The notes below the pieces were generated by a model that was not told the origin of the DNA, made no database searches, and saw nothing but the letters and a program-made list of their open reading frames with translations. From the NCBI RefSeq assembly GCF_000738265.1, contig NZ_JFCQ01000020.1:186001-250000 (forward strand): a stretch of 64,000 nucleotides of DNA, given 5' to 3'. Source of the DNA: Corynebacterium jeikeium. Its GTDB lineage: Bacteria > Actinomycetota > Actinomycetes > Mycobacteriales > Mycobacteriaceae. Positions 44,973 to 55,225 of this stretch are shown piece by piece. How positions within the stretch are numbered: position 1 is the first letter of the stretch; each line of letters opens with the position of its first letter. The translations under genes were made by a program, and so were the position numbers.

Positions 44973-46472
44973 CTAGCCCCGCAGAACGTCCATCACTGGA
45001 TCGGCGGCAAAGTAAACCACGAACATCACGGCCACCAGATACAGCAGCGGGTGGACCTTCTTCGCGCGGCCACCCACCACAGCCATGGCGACGTAGGTGA
45101 TGAAGCCCACGCCGATGCCATTGGCGATGGAGTAGGTAAACGGCATGACCACGATGGTCAGGAAAGCCGGGAGGGCAATGTCGAAGCGGGAGAAGTCAAT
45201 GTCCTTGACCTGCGCCATCATCATCGCACCGACGATCACCAGAACCGGGGCGGCGGCCTCGATCGGCACGACCTCGTACAGCGGGGTGAAGAACATCGCC
45301 AGGATGAACAGCAGACCGGTGACCACATTGGCCAGACCAGTACGGGCGCCATCGCCGATGCCAGCGGCCGAGTCGACGTACACGGTGTTCGAGGAACCGG
45401 AAACGGCACCGCCTACGACCGCACCGCCGCCCTCGACGATCAGCGCGGTGCGCAGGTTCGGCAGGCGACCTTCCTCGTCGGCCAGCTTGGCCTGCTTACC
45501 CAGGGCCGTCATGGTGCCCATCGCGTCGAAGAAGTTAGCCAGCACCAGGGTGAAGATCAGCATGCAGGCTGCCAGCACTCCCACGCGGGTGAACGCACCG
45601 AACAGATCCACGGCACCGACCAGGGAAAGGTCGGGGATTCCACCTAGGGAATCCGGCCCCTGCGGGACGGCCAGGTTCCAGCCCTTCGGGTTGGGCTCGC
45701 CGTTAACGAAGGACGGGCCGGTGTGCGTAACGGCTTCCACGATCATGGCGATGATCGTGTTGGCGACGATGCCGATGAACAGGCCACCGCGAACCTGGCG
45801 CACCACCAGGGTGCCGCAGATGAGCAGGCCGAGGATGAATACCAACGTGGGCCAGGAAGCAATCGAACCATTAATACCCAGGCCAACCGGCACGGTCGTG
45901 CCCGCAGCATCGGGGATACGGCGAACAAAACCGGAATCCACCAGACCAATCAGGGCGATAAACAGGCCGATGCCCACGCCGATGGCGGCCTTCAAGGAGT
46001 CGGGAATGGAGTTGAATACGGCCTCGCGGAAGCCGGAGATCGCCAGCAGCACGATGAGAATACCGTCGATCACCACCAGGCCCATCGCCTCGGGCCACGA
46101 AAGCCCTTCGGTGCCGACGAAAGTAACCGCCACCAGGGTATTAATGCCCAAGCCAGCGGCGATGCCGAAGGGGTAGCGGGCAATCACGCCAAAGGCAATG
46201 GTCATCACACCAGCGGCCAGAGCGGTAACGGCAGCCACGCGGGCCGTGCCCAGCTCATCGCCGTTAATGTCCGCGCTAGTACCCAGGATCAGTGGGTTTA
46301 GGATGATGATGTAGGCCATCGCGAAAAACGTGACCACACCGCCACGGATCTCGGTGCCCACCGTGGAGTTACGCTCCGAGATCTGGAAGTAGCGGTCTAG
46401 GAAGCCGCGATCCTCGTTTGTGGATTTCTTATCCACCTTCTTCTCGGCCTTCGCGGCCTGTGCATCTGACAT
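44973..46472 (-). CDS. NCS2-family purine permease (AzgA-like)
   Basis: 499-residue transporter with about 14 helices, most like hypoxanthine/guanine/adenine permeases. A charged N-terminus precedes GVVTFFAMAYIIILNPLIL, and the signature SGSSNTVYVDSAAGIGDGAR lies two-thirds along. The start at 46472 follows GGGGAGA in the leader. I checked the roughly 155-base upstream space for a purine riboswitch and saw no recognisable core. Probably co-transcribed with the RNA methyltransferase downstream. Confidence 0.88.
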   Translation of the reverse strand: MSDAQAAKAEKKVDKKSTNEDRGFLDRYFQISERNSTVGTEIRGGVVTFFAMAYIIILNPLILGTSADINGDELGTARVAAVTALAAGVMTIAFGVIARYPFGIAAGLGINTLVAVTFVGTEGLSWPEAMGLVVIDGILIVLLAISGFREAVFNSIPDSLKAAIGVGIGLFIALIGLVDSGFVRRIPDAAGTTVPVGLGINGSIASWPTLVFILGLLICGTLVVRQVRGGLFIGIVANTIIAMIVEAVTHTGPSFVNGEPNPKGWNLAVPQGPDSLGGIPDLSLVGAVDLFGAFTRVGVLAACMLIFTLVLANFFDAMGTMTALGKQAKLADEEGRLPNLRTALIVEGGGAVVGGAVSGSSNTVYVDSAAGIGDGARTGLANVVTGLLFILAMFFTPLYEVVPIEAAAPVLVIVGAMMMAQVKDIDFSRFDIALPAFLTIVVMPFTYSIANGIGVGFITYVAMAVVGGRAKKVHPLLYLVAVMFVVYFAADPVMDVLRG

Positions 46473-46627
46473 GCGGGATTCTCCCCTACCTGTACGAGTA
46501 GTTCGTGGGTACTGCCCCAATCCCAGAACTGTAGGCAGTCACCACAATATGAAACGACAAGTAATAAGTAACCACTACGCAGGGTATTTTTGCAACTATT
46601 AAGGGCTACTCGAAGGCCATCAAGGGA

Positions 46628-47371
46628 TTACTCGAAGCGCGACAGCCCGCCGTCGACATACACGCCGTAGTTGCTGGTGCCTTCGCCCAGCTCCTCACCG
46701 ATGGATTCCTCTACCGTCGCTGAGTGCGCACCGCAGCCATAATCTTCCTGCACCACGCGGCCATCGGCGGAGTATTCGTTAGCGCATATGCCGATGCGGT
46801 TGTCTACATCGTCGACGGGCAGGTAGAACGCGCAAGTCTCGCACTGCAGCTCCGCCTTTTTGGCAAATTCGGACCTCGGCCCATAGTCGCCTTCGCGCCA
46901 CCTGCGCTGGGCCTGCTTCAGCCCCACGTGGGACAGGGTGTTTCCGGCCCGCGGGTTGCGCAGGAAGCCATCACCGTCCTGCAGCTGCGCCCAGGCGATC
47001 AGCCGCTCGTCGTCGCGGCGCGGCGGCAGCGTATCGCCGGGGCCGAGGTCGCCGGGCTGCACCCGGTCCTCGTAAGGCACCCACTCTGGCGCCAGGGAGG
47101 CCTGCTCCCCTGCCTGCAAACTCACCTCATTGATCGTGAGAACCCCACTGCCCGGCACTGTCACCAGCACCACGACCCACTCCCAGCCCCGATAGCCGGG
47201 GACGCGGCTGCCGAAGCGGTAGACCCCTACCCCCTCATCCTGCGTCGCGATGCCGAGGAACTCCCCCACCTCGTCGTCGCCGACCTCTTCCACCGCGGCG
47301 CGGGCCATGTCCTTTGCCTGTGCAGAAAAAAGTATCGGATCTGCCTTAATCTTCTTACTCACCTGAACCAT
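46628..47371 (-). CDS. DUF3027 protein with cysteine cluster
   Basis: 247 residues of an actinobacterial family of unknown function. Segments: FSAQAKDMARAAVEEVGDDEVGE, VPGYRGWEWVVVLV, APEWVPYEDRVQPGDLGPGD and a C-terminal CETCAFYLPV...GICANEY...GCGAHS set of cysteines that may bind zinc or an Fe-S cluster. The start at 47371 (MVQVSKKIK) is taken over the earlier in-frame starts because the domain begins there. Divergent from the lipoprotein gene by 39 bases. Confidence 0.8.
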   Translation of the reverse strand: MVQVSKKIKADPILFSAQAKDMARAAVEEVGDDEVGEFLGIATQDEGVGVYRFGSRVPGYRGWEWVVVLVTVPGSGVLTINEVSLQAGEQASLAPEWVPYEDRVQPGDLGPGDTLPPRRDDERLIAWAQLQDGDGFLRNPRAGNTLSHVGLKQAQRRWREGDYGPRSEFAKKAELQCETCAFYLPVDDVDNRIGICANEYSADGRVVQEDYGCGAHSATVEESIGEELGEGTSNYGVYVDGGLSRFE

Positions 47372-47410
47372 TATGCCTGCCGTCCCCTCGCTGTGGTGCA
47401 TGATGGTTGC

Positions 47411-48292
47411 ATGTTCTCTTATCGACGCCACCCTCACGCATCCCTCCACCGATCCCAGAAAGGGCGTGTGTCGACCCAGGTCGTCGCAGCTGTAGGAGCT
47501 GCAGCCTTAGCGTGTGCGTTATCGGCGTGCGGTTCGGACGACGGGGCGTCCCCAATTAAACAAGGAGACACCTCCGAGCAGTACGGCAATGCCCCGCTGC
47601 TCGAAGCGACGGTAGAGAAGGTGCATCCGTGGGATAAGTCAGCGTTTACGCAGGGGCTGGAAACCGCCGAGGATGGGCGACTGCTGGTTGGGACCGGGCT
47701 GCGTGGCGAATCCCGGATCTACTACACCGACCTGGAAGGGCAGAAAGGCAGCGAGCAAAAGCTCAGCGACAACTTCTTCGGCGAGGGCGTAGCCATCCAC
47801 GGCGATACGGTGTGGCAGCTGACATGGCAGGAACACACGGCAATCAAGCGTGATGCGCGCACGTTGGAGGAAACCGGCCGGGCCGACTACGAGACCGAGG
47901 GGTGGGGGCTGTGCTCCCAACAGGATCGACTTGTAATGAGCGATGGATCGGGCACGCTGACGTTCCGCGACCCCGAGACTTTCGACAAGACCGGCTCCGT
48001 CGACGTGCCCGGCACCGACCAACTCAACGAGCTGGAATGCACTGAGGATGGCAAGGTGTGGGCGAACGTCTGGCAGACCAACACGATCCTGGAGATCGAC
48101 CCGGAGGACGGCAAGGTCACCCACGTCGTTGACACCTCCGGCCTGTTCCCCGCCGCCAAGCGCGACGGCGCGGATGTCCTCAACGGCATCGCAGTGGTTC
48201 CGAATAGCACCCCGGAAGATCACCGCTTCTATCTGACGGGCAAGCTGTGGGACGAAATGTACGAGGTGCGCTTCAAGGAACCGCAGGCCTAA
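47411..48292 (+). CDS. Lipoprotein glutaminyl-peptide cyclotransferase
   Basis: Converts N-terminal Gln of peptides to pyroglutamate outside the cell (beta-propeller plant/bacterial type). 293 residues. An Arg/His-rich N-region and hydrophobic stretch end in the lipobox LSAC, so Cys is lipidated and the enzyme is membrane-anchored. Family motifs: FTQGLETAEDGRLLVGTGLR, FFGEGVAIHGDTVWQLTWQE, LNELECTEDGKVWANVWQTN. The ATG at 47411 gives the charged n-region; a GTG at 47468 is an alternative. Pyroglutamyl ends made here could, after peptidase action, feed the 5-oxoproline locus at 56-63 kb (inference). Confidence 0.87.
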   Translation: MFSYRRHPHASLHRSQKGRVSTQVVAAVGAAALACALSACGSDDGASPIKQGDTSEQYGNAPLLEATVEKVHPWDKSAFTQGLETAEDGRLLVGTGLRGESRIYYTDLEGQKGSEQKLSDNFFGEGVAIHGDTVWQLTWQEHTAIKRDARTLEETGRADYETEGWGLCSQQDRLVMSDGSGTLTFRDPETFDKTGSVDVPGTDQLNELECTEDGKVWANVWQTNTILEIDPEDGKVTHVVDTSGLFPAAKRDGADVLNGIAVVPNSTPEDHRFYLTGKLWDEMYEVRFKEPQA

Positions 48293-48349
48293 GAAGCGTT
48301 CGCAGAACTGGTTAGGGCTTGTCCACGCAGTGAATTAGGATCGAAAACC

Positions 48350-48991
48350 GTGAGCGACCAAGAAGAATCCAGCACGAACACTTCCGAAAAGGCTAACAGC
48401 AAGGCCACTAAGAAGGTCACCGAAAAGGGGACCGGGAAGCCTGCACCGAAGCTGTCCAAGAAGCAACAACGCCAGCGTGCGCAGCGCAAGCAATTGCTGA
48501 CCATGGGCGCCATCGTGGCCCTCGTTGTCGTGGTGATCGGCGGCGTACTTCTGTACAACCGCTGGCAGGACGGGAAGATCGAGACCCTGCCTAAGGACCA
48601 GCGAATCATTGCTGTCGTTGACGGCAAGGAGGTAGAGATCGCCCCGTATTCCGCCTGCCAGCTGGATGATCCGGACTGCCGCCCCAGCGAGCCCTACAAG
48701 CTAGAAATGGGCGATGCGAAGGAGGTCACCCTCAAGCTGCCGGAGGATGTGTACGACCATGATTGGTCCATGCTGCAGATCTTCAATGATCCGGGCGCTA
48801 ACCAGGACAACTACTACAAGGGCAACGAACGCCAAGAGGTCACCCTGAAGACCGAGGCAAGCGTGAAGGCGAAGGACGGCAGCACGCCGCTACTGCGAGT
48901 CGTGGAGCTGCACTCCATGCTGGTCGGGCTAGATGACAACGACGAACAAACCCCCTACGCAACCATCTGGTCGATCGAAATCGCCCAGTAG
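48350..48991 (+). CDS. DUF2771-like membrane-anchored protein
   Basis: 213 residues. A Lys/Thr/Ser-rich basic cytoplasmic tail (1-48), one membrane helix (MGAIVALVVVVIGGVLLY) and an external domain with DGKEVEIAPYSACQLDDPDC and KLPEDVYDHDWSMLQIFNDP. Found in corynebacteria as a conserved protein of unknown role. GTG start at 48350, after a 57-base gap from the lipoprotein gene; possibly the same transcript. Confidence 0.78.
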   Translation: MSDQEESSTNTSEKANSKATKKVTEKGTGKPAPKLSKKQQRQRAQRKQLLTMGAIVALVVVVIGGVLLYNRWQDGKIETLPKDQRIIAVVDGKEVEIAPYSACQLDDPDCRPSEPYKLEMGDAKEVTLKLPEDVYDHDWSMLQIFNDPGANQDNYYKGNERQEVTLKTEASVKAKDGSTPLLRVVELHSMLVGLDDNDEQTPYATIWSIEIAQ

Positions 48992-49031
48992 GTGGCTGCG
49001 GTAGGGGGTTTGGAGTTCTGTTTTTAGGGGG

Positions 49032-49415
49032 TTAGCTGTCGAGCTCCCGCGCGATCGTGCGCAGAATCTCCGCCACCTGGCGCGCTTCCTTACGTTCCGG
49101 GCGGCGACCGGACTGCAGAACGGGCAGTACGCTGGCATCCAGCAAAGTGATCGTATCCTGCACCATCTGCTGTAGTTGCTCTGCATCGTACTTGTGCTGT
49201 GCACGGCGGGGGCCGTTGTCCAGCACAGTCATGGTGTGCACCTGCGGGCCACGGCGGCCGGCAATGAACTCATACTCGATGCGCTGGCCCTTGACCAGTT
49301 CGGTGACGCCCTCGGGCAGCACCTGGGAACCGACGTAGACGTCCTCGTCCCCTGGGTTGCTGACGAAGCCGTAGCCGCGGTCTGCGTCGTACCACTTCAC
49401 TTTTCCGGTTGGCAT
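49032..49415 (-). CDS. Cold-shock domain protein with C-terminal extension
   Basis: 127 residues. The first 65 form a cold-shock nucleic-acid-binding domain: GKVKWYDADRGYGFVSNPGD (RNP1 region) and DVYVGSQVL (RNP2 region, with Gly where most have His). A 60-residue helical tail follows (DAEQLQQMVQDTITLLDASV...), as in the longer actinobacterial Csp type. The start at 49415 gives MPTGKVKWYD. Likely an RNA chaperone. Confidence 0.9.
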   Translation of the reverse strand: MPTGKVKWYDADRGYGFVSNPGDEDVYVGSQVLPEGVTELVKGQRIEYEFIAGRRGPQVHTMTVLDNGPRRAQHKYDAEQLQQMVQDTITLLDASVLPVLQSGRRPERKEARQVAEILRTIARELDS

Positions 49416-49563
49416 GGGATCACCCTGTTCCTTTATTACTTCACGGGGAGCGCAGAAAAGATAGAGAAAATACTGTGCCTGCGCTCCGGCAATAGAATGA
49501 CCTAGATTAGCGAGAATACCGAGGTAGAGCAAATCTCAGCAACCCCACCAGTTACGCCCAATT

Positions 49564-49579
49564 TGTGACGTTCATCACA
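49564..49579. promoter_or_regulatory. GlxR (CRP-type) site upstream of rpf
   Basis: TGTGACGTTCATCACA matches TGTGA-N6-TCACA perfectly. It sits in the 430-base space between csp and rpf, about 270 bases before the rpf start. GlxR control of rpf genes is known in C. glutamicum. I saw no c-di-AMP riboswitch core in the rest of this space. Confidence 0.6.
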
Positions 49580-49788
49580 TAACGGAACGATAACAAAATG
49601 GTTTCAATAGAGTAAACGCCAGGTCAGAATAAGTTCTTATCCATCGCCTTAACGGAAGCTAAGATACGGATCTTGTCAAAAACGTGACACAACCGTGACA
49701 AACCAGTACGGTAACCCATGACCAAAAGGCGAACGAGCAAACTGCTCGACGTCAGAACCGAATAAAGTTCTTGTTTTTCAAGAGATAA

Positions 49789-50496
<708 letters not shown>

Positions 50497-50512
50497 GAGC
50501 ATCTAGGCTTCA

Positions 50513-50553
50513 CCGGGCTGGCACGCTTTCCGCGTGCTAGTCCGGTTTTTCTT
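50513..50553 (+). terminator. Rho-independent terminator of rpf
   Basis: A GC-rich stem (CCGGGCTGGCACGC with CGCGTGCTAGTCCGG, two mismatches) is followed by TTTTTCTTT, 17 bases after the rpf stop. Confidence 0.88.
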
Positions 50554-50597
50554 TAACCACCACAGCTAGGCCACACACCTGCCCACAGAAAGCACAA

Positions 50598-50642
50598 AGG
50601 TGGTGTGCATCCCCCCTCTAGCACGGGGGACGCACACCACCT
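50598..50642 (-). terminator. Hairpin ending the small minus-strand gene
   Basis: AGGTGGTGTGC and GCACACCACCT form an 11-bp outer stem with an inner C-run/G-run pairing. On the minus strand it is followed by TTTGTGCTTTCTGTG. It lies 16 bases beyond the stop of the 62-residue gene. Confidence 0.75.
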
Positions 50643-50658
50643 CGGTGTGAACGTTCAG

Positions 50659-50847
50659 TTACTTGTTAATAACAGTGAACGAGTGGACGTACGGCAGCTC
50701 GGAAGCATCGACCGGGAACTCGATGTCGCCGTAGGGGCTCAAAGCGCCCGCGGTATCAGCCACCAGCTCGGTAACGGCGTGGTGACCCTCTGGGATATCA
50801 GTGGGCCAGCCTGCGTCGACGTAGCCCTTCTTCTCAACGTTAGCCAT
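50659..50847 (-). CDS. Small conserved protein
   Basis: 62 residues (MANVEKKGYVDAGWPTDIPE...), acidic, no membrane segment. The ATG at 50847 is chosen over the upstream ATG at 50889, because the upstream residues are Cys/Leu-rich and unlike the rest. It has its own terminator and a gap of 59 bases to the divergent helicase-associated gene. I recall similar small proteins beside rpf/csp genes in corynebacteria but cannot name a function. Confidence 0.65.
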   Translation of the reverse strand: MANVEKKGYVDAGWPTDIPEGHHAVTELVADTAGALSPYGDIEFPVDASELPYVHSFTVINK

Positions 50848-50906
50848 AGTTGTATCTTGGCATATCAGAAGGCAAAAGGCACGCTGCAAGCTAAAATAGG
50901 TCGATT

Positions 50907-53447
50907 ATGTGCCCCCATTCCGCGAAGTCGACCACCAAAGGCAAGTCTCCCGCCTCCAACCGCAGCGAGTTCCCCTCCTATGGGGACTGGCTGTTCGGGC
51001 AGTCGGACGAGGCACTCGCGGATCTACTTACCCGCCTGCTGGCTTCCAACCCCACGACCTTCGTGGAAAACCTCACCGGCAACAACGCCGCGCTGGATAA
51101 CCTTTCTACCGCCGTGTCCATCCCCGGCAGCACGGGTAGCCACAGCCAGTCCGCCGAACTGTTCGGCGATGCCCCAGACCCGGCGCTGATCCATCTAAAC
51201 TCCCTGGAATTGGCCGTCTGCCACGCAGCCTGCGAACTCGATGCTGTCCACCACCCGTGCACGGTGGCGGATCTGGCCGAGATGCTCACGGAACTCTTCG
51301 ACATCGCCGGCACTCCCGCGCAGCAGCGCCCCAACGACCAGCAGGTACGCGGGGCCGTCCAGTCCCTATGCCACTGGGGGCTGGTCTTTGGACCCGATTT
51401 CCAACTCCCCTCCCCCGAACTGCCCGGCGCGACCACGCAGTTGAAGATCCCACCGCACCTCCCCCGCATGTTCGAGCCCTCCACGGAGCAGCTCTGGCGG
51501 CTCGTCGACGGCACTCGTTGCCCCATCCCCTCGGCCGAGCTGCCGGGAGTGGTCGACGAACTGCCGCCCCGCCAACGCCGCCTGTTATCCACCTTGGCCG
51601 CGGGAGGCGGCGTGGGGCACTCAACCTCCCTGCACGAGGGTGCGGATCCGTCGAAGCCGCTCCCCACGCTGGTCCGCCAGGGCATCTTGGATCAGCTGGA
51701 CGATACGACCGCCCGCCTCACCGGCCGTGTGCAACAACTACTGCACGGCACGCTCATCACCGATCCGGGTGGCCACTTCGCGCCCACCAGTGCGACCAGC
51801 CCAGCCGACTCCGCCGCGAACTCCCGCGCCGACGATGCCGGTGCAGCCCAGGCAGTGCAGCTAATCCAGGATCTCAGCGACCTCATCGAAGACCTCGGCC
51901 GCAACCCGATCGTCCCCTTGTCGTCCGGCGGCATCGGCACCCGCGAAATCAACAAAGTCGCCCGCCGTCGGGACGAACCCGCCGAGACCACGCTGCATCT
52001 GCTCACCTGGCTCGCCCACGCGAACCTCATCGGCCGCGGCCGCGCCACCCCCACCCCAGCCGGGCAGCCCGCACGGGACTACTGGGCTCCCACGGAGCTC
52101 GCCCTCGACTTCCTGGAGGCCTCCCCCGCCACCGCCTGGGCGATCCTCCTAGTCGGCTGGGCCAACAGCGCCTACGCCCCCTGGTTCGTCGAGGAACCCG
52201 ACACGCGCCCCTTCGAAGCCGGCACCGCATCGCACGCCGCCCGCGGACTGCGCCGTACCTTCGCCGCCCTTTTTGATGACGCCCCTACGCCCCAACCGAA
52301 CGAACTTTACCGGGAGCTCTGGCGATTGCGCCCCGGTGAGGCCTGGCGCACCACGCACACCGCTTGGAATGCGGTGTGGGAGGAGGCGAAGGAGGTGGGA
52401 GTGTTGGCGTCCCTAAGAAGAGACACCGTAGCTACCCGGGCGATGGGCGCCTTGCGTGACGTGCTGGGCGGCAGCGCAGACCCGGTGGCGGATCTGGCCG
52501 ACGCATTGGCGGAGATTCTGCCTGCCCCGGTGGAGCAACTGATCGTGCAGGCAGACCACACGATCATGGCGCCGGGGCTGCTGCACCCGACCGATCAGGC
52601 GATGCTGGCCAAGTTTAGCGACCAGGAATCCGGTGGTATGGCCAGTGTGTGGCGAATGTCCAAGGAATCGGTAGAGCGGGCGCTGCGGTCGGGGCTCGGC
52701 GCCGAAGAGATCGAGGAGTTTCTGGAAGCCCGCGCGCTGGGCGGGGCAGAGAACGTGCCGCAGGCACTGCGCTACATGCTGCATGATGCGGAGCGCAGCC
52801 AGTCGCTGGCTACCGCCGGAGTGGCGCAGATGTACCTGAGTACCAAGGAACCTGCGGCGCTGGACCGGATCTTGGCACTGCCGGATATCGAGGGGCTGCG
52901 ACTGCGGAAGATTGCACCGACGGTGGCGGTTTCCGCAGCTCAGCTGTCGTTTGTCACTGACCGGTTGGAGGCCATGGGCGTGCAGCTGCGCCTGGAAGGC
53001 GGCCAAGCGGTCGCCGACGCGCCAGTGCTGTCGCGGGTGGCCACCCCAGCGCGCCCGGGGCTGCGCTGCGCGGTCGATGGATCAGTCGATCGCAGCGCCG
53101 ACGGCACGGGTGACGACAGCGAGCAGGTTATCGCGAGTGCGATCGAAGGCTTCCGGCGCAGCCACGAGCGTGCCAACGCTGCGGGCACGACCAGCACTCC
53201 GGATGCGCAGGGCCAGCCCGACGGAACGCGAGTTGTGCATACGCCAGAAGAAATGATGGCGGCGATCTCACAGGCGTATTCTTCCGGAACCATCGTGCGG
53301 ATCAGCTACGTTAACAACGACGGCCAACAGGCCAGTGACCAAGTTTCCATTGTGATGATCCGCCCCTCGACCATCGCCATGGTTTCCGAAATCAGCGGGG
53401 AAAGCTTCACCGTGCAACCGCACCGGCTCAGCAGCGTGGAGTACTAG
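50907..53447 (+). CDS. Helicase-associated domain protein (partner of XPB)
   Basis: 846 residues with no ATPase motifs. The N-terminal half is helical and Ala/Pro-rich; the middle (about 480-700) has the XPB/Ssl2-associated domain (VEQLIVQADHTIMAPGLLHP, WRMSKESVERALRSGLGAEE, QSLATAGVAQMYLSTKEPAA) and the C-terminus has a WYL-like segment (SYSSGTIVRISYVNNDGQ, TIAMVSEISGESFTVQPHRL). It is encoded just before the XPB helicase in actinobacteria and probably acts with it in repair. Internal plus- and minus-strand frames are shadows. Confidence 0.85.
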   Translation: MCPHSAKSTTKGKSPASNRSEFPSYGDWLFGQSDEALADLLTRLLASNPTTFVENLTGNNAALDNLSTAVSIPGSTGSHSQSAELFGDAPDPALIHLNSLELAVCHAACELDAVHHPCTVADLAEMLTELFDIAGTPAQQRPNDQQVRGAVQSLCHWGLVFGPDFQLPSPELPGATTQLKIPPHLPRMFEPSTEQLWRLVDGTRCPIPSAELPGVVDELPPRQRRLLSTLAAGGGVGHSTSLHEGADPSKPLPTLVRQGILDQLDDTTARLTGRVQQLLHGTLITDPGGHFAPTSATSPADSAANSRADDAGAAQAVQLIQDLSDLIEDLGRNPIVPLSSGGIGTREINKVARRRDEPAETTLHLLTWLAHANLIGRGRATPTPAGQPARDYWAPTELALDFLEASPATAWAILLVGWANSAYAPWFVEEPDTRPFEAGTASHAARGLRRTFAALFDDAPTPQPNELYRELWRLRPGEAWRTTHTAWNAVWEEAKEVGVLASLRRDTVATRAMGALRDVLGGSADPVADLADALAEILPAPVEQLIVQADHTIMAPGLLHPTDQAMLAKFSDQESGGMASVWRMSKESVERALRSGLGAEEIEEFLEARALGGAENVPQALRYMLHDAERSQSLATAGVAQMYLSTKEPAALDRILALPDIEGLRLRKIAPTVAVSAAQLSFVTDRLEAMGVQLRLEGGQAVADAPVLSRVATPARPGLRCAVDGSVDRSADGTGDDSEQVIASAIEGFRRSHERANAAGTTSTPDAQGQPDGTRVVHTPEEMMAAISQAYSSGTIVRISYVNNDGQQASDQVSIVMIRPSTIAMVSEISGESFTVQPHRLSSVEY

Positions 53448-53542
53448 CGCCACTGGTGCGTACGCGGGAGACTACAGTGGAAGGTTGTCCCAAAAACAGA
53501 GCTAACCAAAGCTGCCCCGAGACCCGTTAGGAGCGCCAGCTA

Positions 53543-55189
53543 GTGAGTATCGGCACCGGCCCTTTGATCGTCCAATCGGACAAGACTGTGCTGCTGGAAA
53601 TCGACCACGAGCAAGCCCAGGAGGCGCGCACCGCGCTGGCGCCGTTCGCGGAGCTGGAGCGCGCGCCCGAGCACGTGCACACCTACCGCATCACCCCGCT
53701 GGCGCTGTGGAACGCCCGCGCGGCCGGGCACGACGCGGAGCAGGTCATGGACGTGCTGGAAACTTACTCGCGGTTCCCAGTCCCCCAGCCGCTGCTCATC
53801 GACATTGCCGACACGATGGATCGCTATGGGCGGCTGAAGCTCATCAAGCACCCGGCCCACGGGCTCGTGCTGGAGACGACCGACAGGGCTGTGCTGACGG
53901 AGATTCGGCGTCACAAAAAAATAAAGCCCATGTTGGGCGCAGAGATCGACGACGACTCGATCGTTGTGCACCCTTCCGAGCGCGGCAGGCTCAAGCAAGA
54001 ACTACTGAAGGTCGGCTGGCCCGCCGAGGATCTGGCGGGCTACGTCGACGGCGAGGCGCACCCCATCGAGCTGTCGCAAGAACACGAGCAGTGGCAGCTG
54101 CGCGACTACCAGGAGATGGCGGCCGACAGCTTCTGGGAAGGCGGCTCGGGCGTGGTCGTCCTGCCATGCGGAGCTGGTAAGACGATGGTTGGCGCGGCCT
54201 CGATGGCCAAGGCGAAGGCCACCACCCTGATCCTGGTGACGAACACGGTCGCGGGCAGGCAGTGGAAGGACGAGCTGGTGCGCCGTACCTCCCTGACGGA
54301 GGAGGAGATCGGCGAATACTCCGGAGAGAAGAAGGAAATCCGCCCCGTAACCATTGCGACCTACCAGGTGGTCACGCGGAAATCGAAGGGCGAATACCGG
54401 GCGCTGGAGCTGTTCGACTCTCGCGACTGGGGGCTGATCATCTACGACGAGGTGCACCTGCTGCCCGCACCGGTGTTCCGCATGACCTCTGACCTGCAGT
54501 CCCGCCGCCGCCTGGGGCTGACCGCCACCCTGGTGCGCGAAGACGGACGCGAGGGCGACGTCTTCAGCCTGATCGGACCGAAGCGCTACGACGCCCCGTG
54601 GAAGGACATCGAATCGCAGGGCTGGATCGCCCCGGCGGACTGCACCGAAGTACGCGTGCAGCTGACCGAGGCCGAGCGGATGGTCTACGCCACCGCCGAG
54701 CAGTCCGACAAGTACCGCCTGGCCGCTACCACCCCGACGAAGACGAAGGTGGTGCGCAAGATCATGGACATGCACCCGGACGAGCCCACGCTGATCATCG
54801 GCGCGTACATCGACCAGCTGGAGGAGATCGCCAAGGAGCTGGACGTGCCCGTCATCGACGGCAAGACCGGCAACACCAAGCGCGAGAAGCTCTACCAGCA
54901 GTTCCGCGATGGCGAGTTACAGACGCTGGTGGTTTCCAAGGTGGCGAACTTCAGCATCGATCTGCCCGGCGCGTCCGTCGCCATTCAGATCTCCGGCACG
55001 TTCGGTTCCCGCCAGGAAGAAGCACAACGCCTGGGCCGAATCCTGCGCCCGAAGCCGGACGGTGGCGGGGCATTCTTTTACTCCATTGTCGCCCGCGACA
55101 CCCTGGATGCGGATTATGCCGCGCACCGCCAGCGCTTCCTGGCCGAGCAAGGCTATGGCTACCGCATTGTCGATTCCTTCGACCTTTAG
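53543..55189 (+). CDS. XPB-type DNA repair helicase
   Basis: 548-residue superfamily-2 helicase. N-terminal damage-recognition-like domain, then motif I VLPCGAGKTMVG, motif II IIYDEVHLLPAP, motif III LGLTATLVREDGREGD and motif VI EEAQRLGRILRPK. Relatives in mycobacteria are 3'-5' helicases linked to nucleotide excision repair. GTG start at 53543; 95 bases separate it from its helicase-associated partner. Confidence 0.93.
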   Translation: MSIGTGPLIVQSDKTVLLEIDHEQAQEARTALAPFAELERAPEHVHTYRITPLALWNARAAGHDAEQVMDVLETYSRFPVPQPLLIDIADTMDRYGRLKLIKHPAHGLVLETTDRAVLTEIRRHKKIKPMLGAEIDDDSIVVHPSERGRLKQELLKVGWPAEDLAGYVDGEAHPIELSQEHEQWQLRDYQEMAADSFWEGGSGVVVLPCGAGKTMVGAASMAKAKATTLILVTNTVAGRQWKDELVRRTSLTEEEIGEYSGEKKEIRPVTIATYQVVTRKSKGEYRALELFDSRDWGLIIYDEVHLLPAPVFRMTSDLQSRRRLGLTATLVREDGREGDVFSLIGPKRYDAPWKDIESQGWIAPADCTEVRVQLTEAERMVYATAEQSDKYRLAATTPTKTKVVRKIMDMHPDEPTLIIGAYIDQLEEIAKELDVPVIDGKTGNTKREKLYQQFRDGELQTLVVSKVANFSIDLPGASVAIQISGTFGSRQEEAQRLGRILRPKPDGGGAFFYSIVARDTLDADYAAHRQRFLAEQGYGYRIVDSFDL

Positions 55190-55225
55190 AATCTTTAGTT
55201 ACTGCCGTTTTTAAGGAGCACCCCT

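Noticed and set aside
46473..46627. Purine riboswitch before the NCS2 permease
   Set aside because: No conserved purine-aptamer core or three-way junction seen; the space is short.
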